Shown here: one piece after another, positions 12,674 through 24,881 of the stretch
How the letters are laid out: each line of letters starts with the position of its first letter
Numbering within the stretch: position 1 is the stretch's first letter
Assembly (NCBI GenBank): GCA_963969345.1
Contig: OZ017767.1
Location: 12,139,148-12,203,147, forward strand
Length of the DNA stretch: 64,000 nt
Source: Turbatrix aceti
Taxonomy: Eukaryota; Nematoda; Chromadorea; Rhabditida; Panagrolaimidae
Direction of reading: 5' to 3'
Translations under genes and position numbers: made by a program
The notes under the pieces: model-generated
The model's database searches: none
Told to the model about the DNA's origin: nothing
The model's input: only the letters and a program-made list of their open reading frames with translations

Positions 12674-14770
12674 GATATGAGGGTCCTGAATTCAGTTTCG
12701 CCAGAGTGACACGATGAAAATTTAAAAAAAAACTATTATTTTTACCTATTATTTAAAAAAAAGTTCCAATGACAAATCAATCCACGATTATTTCATTTGT
12801 TTTTTCCGGCAAAAGTGATTCACTCCGCATTGGCAAAACCAAAAAGCCAGCGCTTTAGGTTACTTGATCTCTCTCTAATCGTTAACACCACCATGCACAA
12901 ATAGAAAAAAAACCTATGTTTACCGAGGGATGGTACCACACAATGCCGTTCAAATGAAGGGAGGGGGAGGCGGTGGAGGCGGCGGCATGTGCCTTTTTTT
13001 TCGATTTTTCTTCTTCTTGTTCTTCCTCTTGAACAAACAATGGTGGTCAGGAGAACTCGGCACAAGGATTGGCTGGCTTTGATGTTTTTTTTGTGGTTTT
13101 GCGTTGAAGAGGTGCCAACCGCGAAGAAAGCAGATAGGCTTTACCACCGGCCTGAAGGAGAGATGTACAAGGAAAAGTACGCGTCATCGTCATGTGGGGC
13201 GGCCAACAAATTGTCGTCATCGTGTAAAGGTTGTTCAAAGGAGAAAGACCGCATAAATGACGTGTAACAATGACGGATTTTAGCTCATGACTTGTTGATT
13301 TACAACACGCTGATGTCACGTATGTTTCGAATTTCCGGGAGATGTACAGAGTGACGATGGTGACGAAGGTGACGACGACACATCCGGTTTCAAGATAGTA
13401 TGCCTGGTACAAATGTAAAGCATTTCGTATCTAGTAAAGCATTTCGTGCCTCGCACAATTTTTTTGCAAAAAAAAGGTGGAAATAACGTATTATATGTAT
13501 GGGGGAATATTTATTTTTACCACACACGTTGTCATGCCCGTTTTACGAGCCAAAGATAGACAATCAAAAAATGATCGCTTGTGGCCAAGAAAAATATAAC
13601 ATAATTCTCGATATATTTTTTTTTTCAAAACAAAAAATAGGTGTTTTTAACAATGACCTATATTTTTTTGCGACCATCAAAGGCGGAAAAAAACACAACT
13701 AATGGTTGTCTGGTATTTCAAATCCTTACAAAATGAGAAGTTTTAACATATATGTATAATAACATAATCTGCTTATCTGTAAAAATAACAAACAAAGTTT
13801 CCAGATATGGTTACTTCTAAATGCTAAACTAGAAAAATAAAACTTTTAGAAAGAAAATTAATTAGAACATTCAACGCAGGTTTTGTTAAGGCATCTATTT
13901 TTAACATATGTTTTTCGTTAAAACATATTTACATCGTGTTCATAATCAGTATTTGTGTATTTAATGATTGCTGTGGAACTGGAAAAAATGTCGGTAAAAA
14001 GGCCTGTTGCCAACTTGGCAAGCTGAGGTACAGAAAAAGGACACACGCTTTGGCCTTAAAGAACAATTTTTTTGCTTTCAGCTTACAAAAAGGCAGCATA
14101 GCACACCTTTCGTGATTTCTGGCTACATTTGTATGCATAATTAATATCCTGAAGGGGCTTTTAATTATACAACACGTGACTGCTAGTCGTTGTAGTAGCG
14201 TTTGTCATGAGCAAATTATATAGATGACACATGCCATGAGGTGGTCAACGAAGGGATATCATGCACACGTATACTGATATCATGCACACCTAAAGGGATT
14301 TTTTATGAAAAGTAGTATTTATAAATATTCTGGTCAAAAGGGATGAGGCTCTATAGTATTGTTGAAAAATTCGAACCCGCAACAAAACCACATTTGTTTA
14401 TGCAAAAATCGCGATCAGAAATACAAACAAAAACATTTAATAAAAACAATTTTTCTAACGACCTCCTAAGAAAAAAAGAAAGAGTACAGAATGAAAATGC
14501 ATTTATTGTTAGTGCCTAGATACAAAAAATGCATATCGTATATTCACGGTCAAAATGAGTTTTTTCTGCAAACGCAATATCATATTCTAAGAAACACTGG
14601 TTATGCAAAGGTGGTTGGTTGGTATATGTAAGTCATGACTCACGCACACCGAGTCCAATCATGCTGCAAAGACTTGAATTAATAAGTTTAAAATTGTTAT
14701 CAGAAAATATAATCAAATCATAAAATCAAAAACATGCTTAAAACACGTTCTGCGAGCCGATTTGGGATCG
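12674..14770. other. gene-free stretch
   Basis: Low-complexity DNA with AT-rich and some G-rich (12958-12990) patches. Open frames such as 13047-13412 minus show no domain or coding bias. I see no gene or RNA. Confidence 0.4.
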
Positions 14771-16718
14771 GCGACCCAGCTAATTTACACCTTCAAATGT
14801 TTTGTGCCCAAGTTGTAGAGGGGCATATGGAAGGTTCCAAACGGGCCTTAAAAAATTTTCCAGATGCCGGATTCTGGAGCTAGGGCTTCTCGACTGTTTC
14901 GACGTCAAAATTTCAAACTGCTTCTAAAAATCTGATATTTGGCATACAGGGTAATCTTGGCACGAGAAATCGACTGGTGTATTTGGTTTTCTCAAAAAAC
15001 ACCTGACTTTTTTGAAAAAATTGATTTTTGTCGATTTACCTGTATTTACCGTCAAAAATTGGCTGCGGCGTCCAGGAGAGAACTCCACGGGAAGTTTTGA
15101 AGCCGGAATCGGATAGTCCATCTTTTTAGACGTCGAATGAGGTATAACATGAAAAAAAATCGATACTATATTTTGACCATCCTTGGGTTTGAATGGCGCG
15201 CACTCGGTAAAAAGGGCCTAAATCGAGTTTCTGAAATGAATTTTTGTATAGTTGGAAAAATCTGATTTTTGCTTTCCAGGGGTAACTTGGCACGAGAAAT
15301 CTATTTAAGTATACAGATTTCTCAAAAAACATCTGATTTTTATGAAATGCTTGATCTTTTTGTTCTACCGTCAATTACTGTCACAAAATTGGCTGCGACG
15401 TCCGGGAGAAAACTTCACGGGTAGTTTTGACGCCGGCATCGGATTACACGTCTTTTTTGACGTCGAATGAGGTATGACACGAAAAAATATCGATACTATA
15501 TGATGACCATATGCCGGTATTTGTCGCGCGCACTCGGTAAAAAAAGCGTGCAAGCCTCTTTTTCCCGAAAAAGACGTGCGCGCTCGTAACAGGAGTCATG
15601 TTCAAAAAAACGCCCTGAAGCCAATTTTTGTTTGTTACCCTTGCGGTCATCTGGAGTTGATTGGGCATGTCCGAAGTATTGTTTTAAGCCATTGCCGCTT
15701 TTTATTGGATAATTATGAGGTGAATTACGATATTGTATAGTTTCATGTTCTTTCAATGCCAGTGGCAATACGCAAAATCTTCGAATAAAAAACGCATGTC
15801 GCTGAAAACAATATTTCGGACATGCCCAATCATCTCCAGATGACCGCAAGGGTAACAAACAAAAATTGGCTTCAGGGCGTTTTTTTGAACATGACTCCTG
15901 TTACGAGCGCGCACGTCTTTTTCGGGAAAAAGAGGCTTGCACGCTTTTTTTACCGAGTGCGCGCGACAAATACCGGCATATGGTCATCATATAGTATCGA
16001 TATTTTTTCGTGTCATACCTCATTCGACGTCAAAAAAGACGTGTAATCCGATGCCGGCGTCAAAACTACCCGTGAAGTTTTCTCCCGGACGTCGCAGCCA
16101 ATTTTGTGACAGTAATTGACGGTAGAACAAAAAGATCAAGCATTTCATAAAAATCAGATGTTTTTTGAGAAATCTGTATACTTAAATAGATTTCTCGTGC
16201 CAAGTTACCCCTGGAAAGCAAAAATCAGATTTTTCCAACTATACAAAAATTCATTTCAGAAACTCGATTTAGGCCCTTTTTACCGAGTGCGCGCCATTCA
16301 AACCCAAGGATGGTCAAATATAGTATCGATTTTTTTTCATGTTATACCTCATTCGACGTCTAAAAAGATGGACTATCCGATTCCGGCTTCAAAACTTCCC
16401 GTGGAGTTCTCTCCTGGACGCCGCAGCCAATTTTTGACGGTAAATACAGGTAAATCGACAAAAATCAATTTTTTCAAAAAAGTCAGGTGTTTTTTGAGAA
16501 AACCAAATACACCAGTCGATTTCTCGTGCCAAGATTACCCTGTATGCCAAATATCAGATTTTTAGAAGCAGTTTGAAATTTTGACGTCGAAACAGTCGAG
16601 AAGCCCTAGCTCCAGAATCCGGCATCTGGAAAATTTTTTAAGGCCCGTTTGGAACCTTCCATATGCCCCCCTACAACTTGGGCACAAAACATTTGAAGGT
16701 GTAAATTAGCTGGGTCGC
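14771..16718. repeat. long palindrome 1 (fold-back element)
   Basis: A 1.95-kb inverted repeat centred near 15745. The left arm (14771 to about 15686) matches the complement of the right arm (about 15804 to 16718) almost perfectly; I noticed one mismatch in the outer 60 bp (A at 14819) and one near the centre. The central 115 bp is only loosely palindromic. Each arm itself contains two diverged tandem modules of about 330 bp (starting near 14925 and 15255), each with an AAAAATCTGAT start, a CACGAGAAATC motif, a CTGCG-CGTCC motif and a GCGCGCACTCGGTAAAA end. Because the arms mirror each other, identical open frames appear on both strands (15444-15668 minus equals 15822-16046 plus); these are probably not genes. 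A transcript would fold into a very long hairpin. Confidence 0.9.
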
Positions 16719-16730
16719 GTCCTTCACCTT

Positions 16731-18196
16731 CATCGGATTCTGTAGTTTTGGCTTCTGGAAGTTTTTGACAAAAATCGATGCCACGAGCTTCGCTATAGTG
16801 GAAAAATGCTGAAAATTTTATGAGAGGGGTTTTGAGGGACAGGGAACACGAAGTCGTACTCAGATATTTTTTATCGTTACTAAATGCTGATTACCGTATA
16901 AAATGTGTGGTTTTTTGGTCACCACTGGCGGGGTTCTCCGAGGGGAGTACATTGTGATAGCATATATTGTAGCCCGTGTTTCGGCGCTTCGAATGACGTA
17001 ACACACGAAAAAAAGGAGTGACCGGAAAACGGTCATCCATGGGCTTTTATGGCGCGCACTCAAGAAAACGCGCACAATTTCGCTTCAAGTGACAAAAAAA
17101 GAGCGTGCGCGCGCATTCACGGTGTCATGTTCAAAAAAAGGCCCTGAAGCCAATTTTTGTTTTTTATGCTCGCGGTCACTTTGGTAGACTTTAGCATGTC
17201 CCAAAGATTGATTCTAGCTTTTCAGGCTTTTTATCTGACAATATTGGGCATCGCCACAGGCATTGAAAAAAACATGAAACTTTCAAACGTTGTAACTTTG
17301 TGCAAAATGATCCGATAAAAGGTGCACGTGGCTTAAAGTTATATCTGGGACATGCCAAAGCCTACCAAAGTGACCGTGGATGTACAAAACAAAAACTGGC
17401 TTCAGGGCCTTTTTTTGAACATGACTCCTTTTTTGCGCGCGCAAGCCTTGTTTGAAGAGAAAAAGAAGCTGATCGCGCGCGTTTTCTTGAGTGCGCGCTA
17501 TAAAAGCCCATGGATGACCGCTTTCCGGTCACTCCTTTTTTTCGCGTGTTACGTCATTCGAAGCGCCGAAACACGGGCTACAAGATGTGCTATCACAATG
17601 TACTCCCCTCGGAGAACCCCGCCAGTGGTGACCAAAAAACCACACATTTTATACGGTAATCAGCAATTACCGTAACGATAAAAATTATCTGAGTACGACT
17701 TCGTGTTCCCCGTCCCTCAAAACCAGGGTGGCGAAGAGGGGATTCCCATGGGAGTCCCATGGGAAATATCCCGGGAATTATCCCGGGATTCCCATCTATC
17801 ACGGGATAATTCCCCACGGAATTTTGAAAACGCGCGATCCCGCCTAAAATATCACCGTTATTTTACGCAGGAGCGTGCTTTTTTCTTTCAAATTAGGGAA
17901 ATGATTTTATTTTCATTGTTAAATTTAATACATTAATAAAATAAGTGTGTTTTAGGATATCTTTTTTGTATGAACATGTACTTTTTTAAACGTACCAAAA
18001 AATACCCCCGGGGACTCCCATGGGACTCCCATGGGAATCCCATGGGATAATTCCCCTATTTCTAATTCCCATGGGAGTTTCGCCACCCTGCTCAAAACCC
18101 CTCTCATAAAATTTTCAGCATTTTTCCACTATAGCGAAGCTCGTGGCATCGATTTTTGTCAAAAACTTCCAGAAGCCAAAACTACAGAATCCGATG
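16731..18196. repeat. long palindrome 2, related to palindrome 1 and interrupted by a MITE
   Basis: A second inverted repeat begins about 12 bp after the first ends. The outer arms start at ATCGGATTCTGTAGTTTTGG (left) and end at its complement near 18196 (right). The right arm is split by the insertion 17724-18090; with that removed the arms pair almost base for base. The centre (about 17070-17480) resembles that of palindrome 1: both have GTCATGTTCAAAAAAA, CCCTGAAGCCAATTTTTGTT and a CATGTCC motif in the same order and spacing. The module with GCGCGCACT next to a CATTCGA-type motif is also shared. So this is a diverged sibling of palindrome 1, not a chance neighbour. Confidence 0.88.
17724..18090. 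mobile_element. hAT-like MITE, family CAGGGTGGCGAA, copy 1
   Basis: A 367-bp element with ends CAGGGTGGCGAAG and GTTTCGCCACCCTG, flanked by the 8-bp duplication CTCAAAAC (17716-17723 and 18091-18098). Both sub-terminal regions consist of repeated CCCATGGGA palindromes. It sits in the right arm of palindrome 2, so it inserted after that palindrome formed. A second, inverted and truncated copy is at 29856-30190. Confidence 0.85.
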
Positions 18197-19010
18197 TGTT
18201 TAAAAATCTGTGTATCGGAGATTTAGAGGTTTTTAGGGGTGGGGAACAATTCTGGCTTAAAACATTTTAAGTTGTAAAAAAGCCTTGTCGGGCTCTCCCC
18301 CTTATTCCGAAATCCTGTCGTGGACTGTCTCTTAATTTTATTTATTGACAAAATATATGACAAAATAGAAAAAAAATTTCTTTTTTGACGTGCCAGTTTT
18401 TACGAGTAACATTTTGTTCTTATCAAGTAAAAAAATACAAATTTTTATTGCCCCAAAAGTACCGAATACGATTGTGGGTGAATAAACCTTTTGGATTTAC
18501 CATGTTGATGGATTTGCGGAGTTCGCGGTTAAAAAATCGCGTCGGCGATGATCTCAACGCGATCTCGGACTCGTACTTTTTTTTGCGCTCGCCGATTGCG
18601 TTTACCGATCTGGTGAATTATTATGCAAGCGCGTTTGTTCGATGGTTAGAAAAATTTTGTGTGAACTGTGGATAATTTAGTTTATGAGATTTTTTGAGAG
18701 GATCTCGTGGAAGACTGAACTGCAAATTTTGATGATTCCCGTTGTTTTCTTCATTGTGGTCTTCGCTCGGTGCGTCGCACTGTTGCTTCACTGTCTGCTT
18801 GTTTTGTCGATCGATCGCGATTGTGGGGGTAGAGTCACAGTCATCATCGGCATCGATGTTGTTGTTGTGGCTTTCTTTTTCTTTACGATTTTTTTCCGTG
18901 CTCGTCTCATTTGTTTCCAATAAAAAAAATCTTTTTGCGTTTGCTATCAAATTTTTTTTTCAAATTAAATTTCATGCTATGGTCGTTTTTTTTTTAAATA
19001 TTTTTTTCAG
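18197..19010. other. upstream region of the BEN-like gene
   Basis: Contains GC-richer patches (18500-18620, 18680-18890) that could be promoter or 5' untranslated sequence of the gene at 19011. It ends in a strong splice acceptor (TTTTTTTCAG) abutting the ATG, which suggests trans-splicing or a 5' UTR intron. I recognise no protein here. Confidence 0.4.
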
Positions 19011-20066
19011 ATGAAGATTCTGACTTTAAAGCTCGGCAGAGGACAGACTATCGACCTGCCAATCACAGACGAGCGCCTGAATCGTAACCATCCCGCCGTC
19101 CTCAAGGATGTCTACGTCGGCGATCTTTGCCACTGCGAAGTCAAGGGCAAGTACCTCAGCTGCGAAGTTCTCGGCATCGTCGATTCTTCGATCCCTGGCC
19201 CCGAGATTCTCGATCTTGAGCCTGTTAATATCATGCATATAAAATCCGAATTTGACGACTACGTGGCTCCACAGGTGGTCGAGGTGGCTTCTGCTGTCTC
19301 GAGTTCATCGTCATCTAATACGCCGGAATCCCGATCTACTTCTGAAAATCCTGGATCTTCGTGTGGATCTCTGCAAGATGTTCTAGCTGAGCTGAAAGAG
19401 CTCAAGGAAATAGTATACGACCTACAGAATTCCGGAAACCTGCAATCAGAACTTTCAATTCGGAATATTCAAGATCAATTTTCTATCCGCCAGCTGAAGT
19501 CTACCCTGCCGGCTACTCTGGAACTGCTTGTTCGGATCGACGGCGATTACATTCCAGTCCACAAGGTACCCCTCGAAAAACTCCACAGCGCGTACGAAGC
19601 CGAGTGGAATAATTGCCGACTTCCCGAAAACCTTTCCAAGTATTTCAATCTTGATTTCTGCTACAAAAGTCTCAAAGAGCCTCTGCTGAAGGCCTTCCGC
19701 AGCCGTCACGCCTCCGAGTTTAGCACTTGCCTAGCGACTTTCCTCTTCGATTCCAAGGTGCTTCAGAGTGCGTTCCTCCTCGCTCTGACCCCGAAGGCAA
19801 AAAACAACGATCGTCCGACGAGTGGCCGGAAGAAGACGCTATCGAAGGACGCTCATGATGCCTTCGCCCTTCTCACGAACCACTTCTCGACGATTCTCAT
19901 GCGTAAGTCGCATTTCTCGTTAACGGCTTGGCTCATGGTGGTCAGGTATTCGTTTAACTCAAGTGTCGATCGTTGGGGCACGTCCAAGCACAAGATCAAA
20001 GTTCGCGACTGGGGATTTAACTTTACGCCGCCGTTCACCACAAAGAATGCCTTTGAAGAACAATAA
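19011..20066 (+). CDS. orphan protein with BEN-like C-terminal region
   Basis: Intronless 351-residue gene. The ATG directly follows a TTTTTTTCAG acceptor, as expected for spliced-leader trans-splicing. Residues about 95-125 are Ser-rich and followed by a short amphipathic helix (LQDVLAELKELKEIVYDLQN). Residues about 165-330 form a mostly helical domain also found, strongly diverged, in the gene at 55222-56298. Shared features in order: a hydrophobic strand with a VP motif; an LxxLxNLD-like segment; an RxxLxAF..RHASEFSTCLATFLF-type helix pair; a basic RKK-L linker; a DAFALLTNHF helix; then a W-x-x-x-V-R-x-x-F-N-x-x-V helix. The layout resembles a BEN domain, a chromatin/DNA-binding fold, but that is inference from pattern only. 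No function is known to me. It converges on the FMO gene downstream. Confidence 0.75.
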   Translation: MKILTLKLGRGQTIDLPITDERLNRNHPAVLKDVYVGDLCHCEVKGKYLSCEVLGIVDSSIPGPEILDLEPVNIMHIKSEFDDYVAPQVVEVASAVSSSSSSNTPESRSTSENPGSSCGSLQDVLAELKELKEIVYDLQNSGNLQSELSIRNIQDQFSIRQLKSTLPATLELLVRIDGDYIPVHKVPLEKLHSAYEAEWNNCRLPENLSKYFNLDFCYKSLKEPLLKAFRSRHASEFSTCLATFLFDSKVLQSAFLLALTPKAKNNDRPTSGRKKTLSKDAHDAFALLTNHFSTILMRKSHFSLTAWLMVVRYSFNSSVDRWGTSKHKIKVRDWGFNFTPPFTTKNAFEEQ

Positions 20067-20320
20067 TCTGTGTCCATTATTTTTTGTATTTGGACTTTGC
20101 TGTTGTGCTAAATTATGATGGGTAAAGTAAACGTGTTTTAAAAATTTTTGAGTCTCGACAGAAACGAAAAATATTCGAATTTTATAATATATTGATTTTT
20201 ACAAAAAGAAAGGTTTATAAAATTCTAACAATATTTTCTTCACATTTTGATTTTAAATTTCCTAATTTCCAATGCACAATGTTTTATTTATTTTCCACTT
20301 TACACACTTATTACACAAAA

Positions 20321-22491
20321 TTAGAAAATGGTAGACATGTCGTACTGCAGGTCGAACCAAAGCAGGACAAACGCGAAACAGAACGAAAATAGCGATAGGT
20401 ACGACATAAAAGCCAACACTGACATGCCCGGAGGCGTGGCCAAAATAGCGAAAGATACCGATAGGATAAGGAATGTTGCCAGGACGGCTAGCAACTTGAG
20501 CGATCCATATCGGAAGTACTCGTCCACTGTTCCACGCTTTTTGTGTTTCCGCGTTCGGCATTCGCGATTTTTGAGTGGAAATTTGACGCGTTGAGGCACC
20601 GTGTAGATGGCATCCTTCGCTTCAGTCCACGAGTTAGGACCTGTCAGACGGTAGACGTAAGGAACGTTGGCGCCACAGAAGAGGCGCATAAAAAGCGAAA
20701 AATCGGTGAAGAGAATTTTCGCGAGATTTGGCTTGCAGCCGATAAGTGCAGCGATTTCGTCCATGTAGGGCAGAAAATCTACTTGCGTGGTGTGGCGACA
20801 GGATTTGTAGTACCGCTTGCGCATGGCCTCCATTTTGCCATCGATGTCTGCTTGCATGGCAACCGGCGAGGGTAGACTGAGCTTGCCTGCAAAAACGCCC
20901 GCGACCCAACGACTTTGCATTTCAGAGATCGGCGCCACGCTGCCAATAGGCTGGATCAGGCCGATGACTGCGATGGACGGGTCGTCAAGGGGAAAGACGA
21001 ATTTGTAGAGATTGACGGAGTGATCATCCTGGATGGGTATGATTCCCTTTTGGAGGTAGGGAAAGTCAAGCTTGTAGCCTGTGGCGATGATGAGCTCGTC
21101 GCAGGGGAACTGTCTGCCACCTTTGACTATGACTTGGTTTTCCGAGAACGTGTCGACATCTTCCTAAAATTTTTTGACCAAAAATTTGACACATTGTCGA
21201 AAAGTAAGAAAAATTATGTAACTTTTTTTGCAACGTTCGAATTTAAAAATTGGTATCAAAGAATCGTACCGTAACAACAATATGCCCACTAGAGAGCAAA
21301 TTGCACAGAGCATCGTTGACAGTAGGATGTTGTTCAAAAAAGCGATTTGGTGGACGCAATCCGTAGAGATCGTGATCCATGCGTTGCTGGAGGCGATGCT
21401 CCATAAAATCGTTGATAACACTGAAGGGAAGCAGCTCTCGAATTTGGTAGTACATTCGGCTGTGGAACACAATGTCATACGGCATGCCACCCTGGCCGCA
21501 TCGATTGAAAATCCACGAGCCTCGACGGGTTGACATGGTGACCTACATTTAGAACAAAATATATCATATTTCTGGTGAAAAATATCTATTGATTTTGATA
21601 AAACTTTAAAAGTTTAAAACTTAAAAAATAAATTTCAAAAAATAATAGTTGATCGAATTTGATACTCCCGAACCCAAAAATCTCACGTTTTTTGCCAATT
21701 TGGCCAGCTCAACTGCGATATCTAATGCCGAATTTCCAAATCCAATGATAAAGACGTTCTTGTCTTCGTATCCCTTGTAGTCTCGATAGTCATGTGCGTG
21801 CACAACCCTTCCCTTGAACTTCTCCATTCCCCTGAGCTGAGGCCAGTTGGGAGCAGAGTGATGGCCGGTTGCGAGCATGACTTTGTCAAAGATCTCAACT
21901 CCCGTCTGACTTCCTTCAATGTGAATAAGCCATTTTCCGTCTTCTACTGATTTTTCAACTAGCTTGACATTGATGCCAAATTTGATGTGGCGAAGGAGGT
22001 CGTAGTGTTCAGCGTAGGATTTCATGTAGTTAAGCACCAGACTGTGACGTGTGAAATTAGGCCAGTGTTCAGGGGGAAGATAATCCGAGTACGACATCAT
22101 TTCCTTGGATGTGTTGACGACGGTCGAGGCCATCACAGTGCCACCTTCCTAAAAAATAAAAAAAATATTTTTTAGTTAGGACACTCTTAAGAGTAGAGAT
22201 CTCTTTTTCATTTAAGAGATCCCTAAGATATCTAAATGAAAATTTTAACGTGATATTTTTTTCTAATCCCTAAAAATATTTTACTAAATTAAAAAACATG
22301 TCAATGGCATGGAAAAGCACATGTATTATTTTTGGTTCCACGTCACTTACCTTGATTTCAGGTCGATAGTTCCAAAGCCCACCAAGGTCGGAGGTTCTCT
22401 CGTAGCAGGTGACGTCGAGGCCTTGCTCGATGCATGCCTTGATCGCCGGCAGCCCACTTGCTCCGGCTCCGATGACGCAGACTCTCACCAT
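20321..22491 (-). CDS. fmo: flavin-containing monooxygenase (FMO)
   Basis: NADPH- and FAD-dependent oxidase of soft nucleophiles in small molecules, probably anchored in the ER membrane. Four exons on the minus strand are 22491-22351, 22148-21687, 21542-21270 and 21163-20321; all introns are phase 0 and the product is 572 residues. The FAD-binding GxGxxG is VIGAGASGLPA at residues 7-17. The FMO signature FxGxxxHxxxY is FKGRVVHAHDY. The second Rossmann site is IGFGNSALDIA, the segment STRRGSWIFNR follows, and the conserved ATGYK motif is ELIIATGYKLDFPY. A hydrophobic C-terminal helix pair (around LAVLATFLILSVSFAIL) fits the family's membrane anchor. The start is the ATG at 22491, giving MVRVCVIGAGASG. 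Length and motif order are normal for an intact enzyme. Confidence 0.95.
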
Positions 22492-23126
22492 CACAAAATA
22501 TTATTTAAAAAACTTTTTCCGATGGATTTTCAGATAATGAGAACCACAGACAGGTTTCAGTCAACTTTTATGGTCACCACCGACGACACAAAAATTCTGA
22601 CCTCCTCCTGAACGCTCTCGCTGCTCCTCTCTTCTATGATGATGCACGTAGCATAAACGACTGCAGGACGCTCACTGCCGGCCCCCCTCCGGTAGTGACC
22701 ATGCGCATACGTGCGCGCAACGACGACCTCGATACCCTGCCCCTTCCTTTCTCATCCTTGGAGAAAAAGAAATTAACCACGCCGATGTGACCGTTTTCAT
22801 ACATTTAATTGTTTTGATTTGTGGTATTAGGAACAAAAAGTACATCAACAGGGTTGTTAAAAAAAGGCGAAAGCAATAATAAAAACTTGAAACAAGGACA
22901 AAAAATACGTGACAAAAAATAGTTATCCCCCAAAACAAGCAGAAAAAAACGAAAAACCGTAATCCGTAATTGCAACCGTGAAAAAAGTACACATAGCTGC
23001 TGCGTGCGCAAAATAGTGCTCTCAAAAAGAACAGCGCTTGTGCAGGAAAACACCCGAGTTCGCTTCTCACTTTTTTGAACCTCTCTTGTTGTTACTTCCT
23101 TTACTTTATCCATTTTTTTCAAAAAC
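22492..23126. other. divergent promoter region between FMO and PLRG1 genes
   Basis: A 635-bp spacer between two divergently transcribed genes. It includes a GC-richer patch (22660-22760). I see no TATA box of convincing position and no other gene. Confidence 0.4.
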
Positions 23127-24881
23127 ATGACAGATCTCATGTCTGTGGTCCCACCAGGTGCAGGTGAACTCTTCGGAGGCGATTATGACACTGAACTGCC
23201 TGATGATCTCAAATTGTGAGTTTTTCATACTTTACGATATTTTATACTTTGAAATTTTTATTTAGGAGCCAGACCTGTGTGCAACTTGAAACCAAGTACC
23301 ATTACTCAGATGTCATCCGTGGCGAGGTCAGTGCGAAGCGGGCGAAGGTCGACGAAATACTGAAGCTGCCGAAGGCGCTTTCCGTCGCTACACAGGAAGC
23401 CGCGAATGCTGGGCAGTCTAATGGTGGGTTTTATTGGTTTTTTTGGGGCGTTTGATATTTGCTTTTCTATTTTTGGGTGAATTTAATGGAAATTGAGCTT
23501 TTTCGGGATTGTGTAAAAAAATGAAACATTTTACGTTTTTTTTATTTTTTAGGTCAATTAGCCATTACCGGAGGACCTCAACTAACTTCGTCGTCCTCCA
23601 GCACTTCATCGGTCGTTGCTCTCGCTCCAGGCCGGGAAGAAGACCGTTCCATCAAGGCGTTGTTGCCGACTCGCGATCGTCTGGACAAACCGAAATGGCA
23701 CGCTCCCTGGAAGCTCTACCGCGTCATCGCCGGCCACACAGGTTGGGTGCGTGCCGTCGACGTCGAGCCCAGCAATGCGTGGTTTGCAACCGGTGGAAGC
23801 GATCGTCTGATTAAGATCTGGGACCTCCGGACCGGGGATTTGAGACTGACGCTCACCGGGCACATCAGCTCTGTCCGGGCTGTCAAGATATCCGACCGTC
23901 ATCCGTATCTATTCAGCGCAGGCGAAGATAAGCAGGTCAAATGCTGGGATCTCGAGATGAACAAGGTTGTCCGGCATTACCATGGTCACTTGTCTGCTGT
24001 TCAGTCTTTGGCACTTCATCCAACACTCGATGTTCTCGTGACGTCAGCTAGGGATTCAACAGCAAGAGTGAGTTTTTTTGAGTTTATAGAAGTTATTTTT
24101 GAAAGGAAAACAGTTTTCGTCGTGAATAAATCTTCTGAGTACCGTTTTTTTGTTCCACGACGGCAAATTGTTTTTTTTTGTTTCGAGACTCGCAAATTCT
24201 TGATTATCTTATTTTGTTTTTCTTTCCGGGGCATCATATTTTTAATTCGGTACATTATTTTCACTTTTTTTTTAGGTTTGGGACATGCGAACAAAGGCCC
24301 AAATCCACTGCTTAACCGGTCATACGAACACTGTGGCTACCGTCGTCTGCCAAGCAACAAATCCCCAAATTATCACAGGCAGTCACGACTCTACCGTTCG
24401 TCTGTGGGATCTCGCCTCTGGAAGATCCGTCTGCACGCTTACGCACCACAAAAAGTCGGTGCGTGCGCTGGCCATCCATCCTATTCTCAACATGTTCGCT
24501 TCGGCTTCTCCCGATAGCATCCGTCAGTGGAAGTGTCCAAATGGCGAGTTTTTCGGTCAACTCTCCGGTCACAACGCGGTCATCAATGCGCTCGCCATTA
24601 ACGAGGACAGCGTGTGCGTGAGTGGCGCTGACAACGGCACACTGCACTTCTGGGACTGGAAATCGAGATTTTGCTTCCAAAAACTCCACGAAAAGGCCCA
24701 ATCGGGCTCCATTGACAGTGAGCGTGGCATTTACGCCCTCACGTTTGACAAGTCTGGCACGAGGCTTATCTCCGGCGAGGCGGACAAGTCCATCAAGATG
24801 TTCAAGGAAGACGAGACCGCAACCGAGCTATCGCATCCTATCATGTGGAGGCCGGACGTCGTCAAGAAGCAGAAACTTTGA
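23127..24881 (+). CDS. plrg1: PLRG1/Prp46-like spliceosomal WD40 protein
   Basis: Component of the Prp19/NineTeen complex in the nucleus, needed for spliceosome activation. Exons are 23127-23215, 23266-23423, 23553-24067 and 24276-24881; phases agree and the product is 455 residues (human PLRG1 is about 514, so the N-terminal part is shorter). A low-complexity N-terminal third leads into the family hallmark [20 protein letters not shown], followed by WD40 repeats with clear GH and WD dipeptides ([66 protein letters not shown]). It ends with [18 protein letters not shown], as expected at the family C-terminus. It looks intact and is probably essential and constitutively expressed. Confidence 0.96.

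Noticed and set aside
15444..16046. Identical 74-codon open frames on opposite strands
   Set aside because: They arise because the palindrome arms mirror each other; no splice context, start context or domain supports coding.
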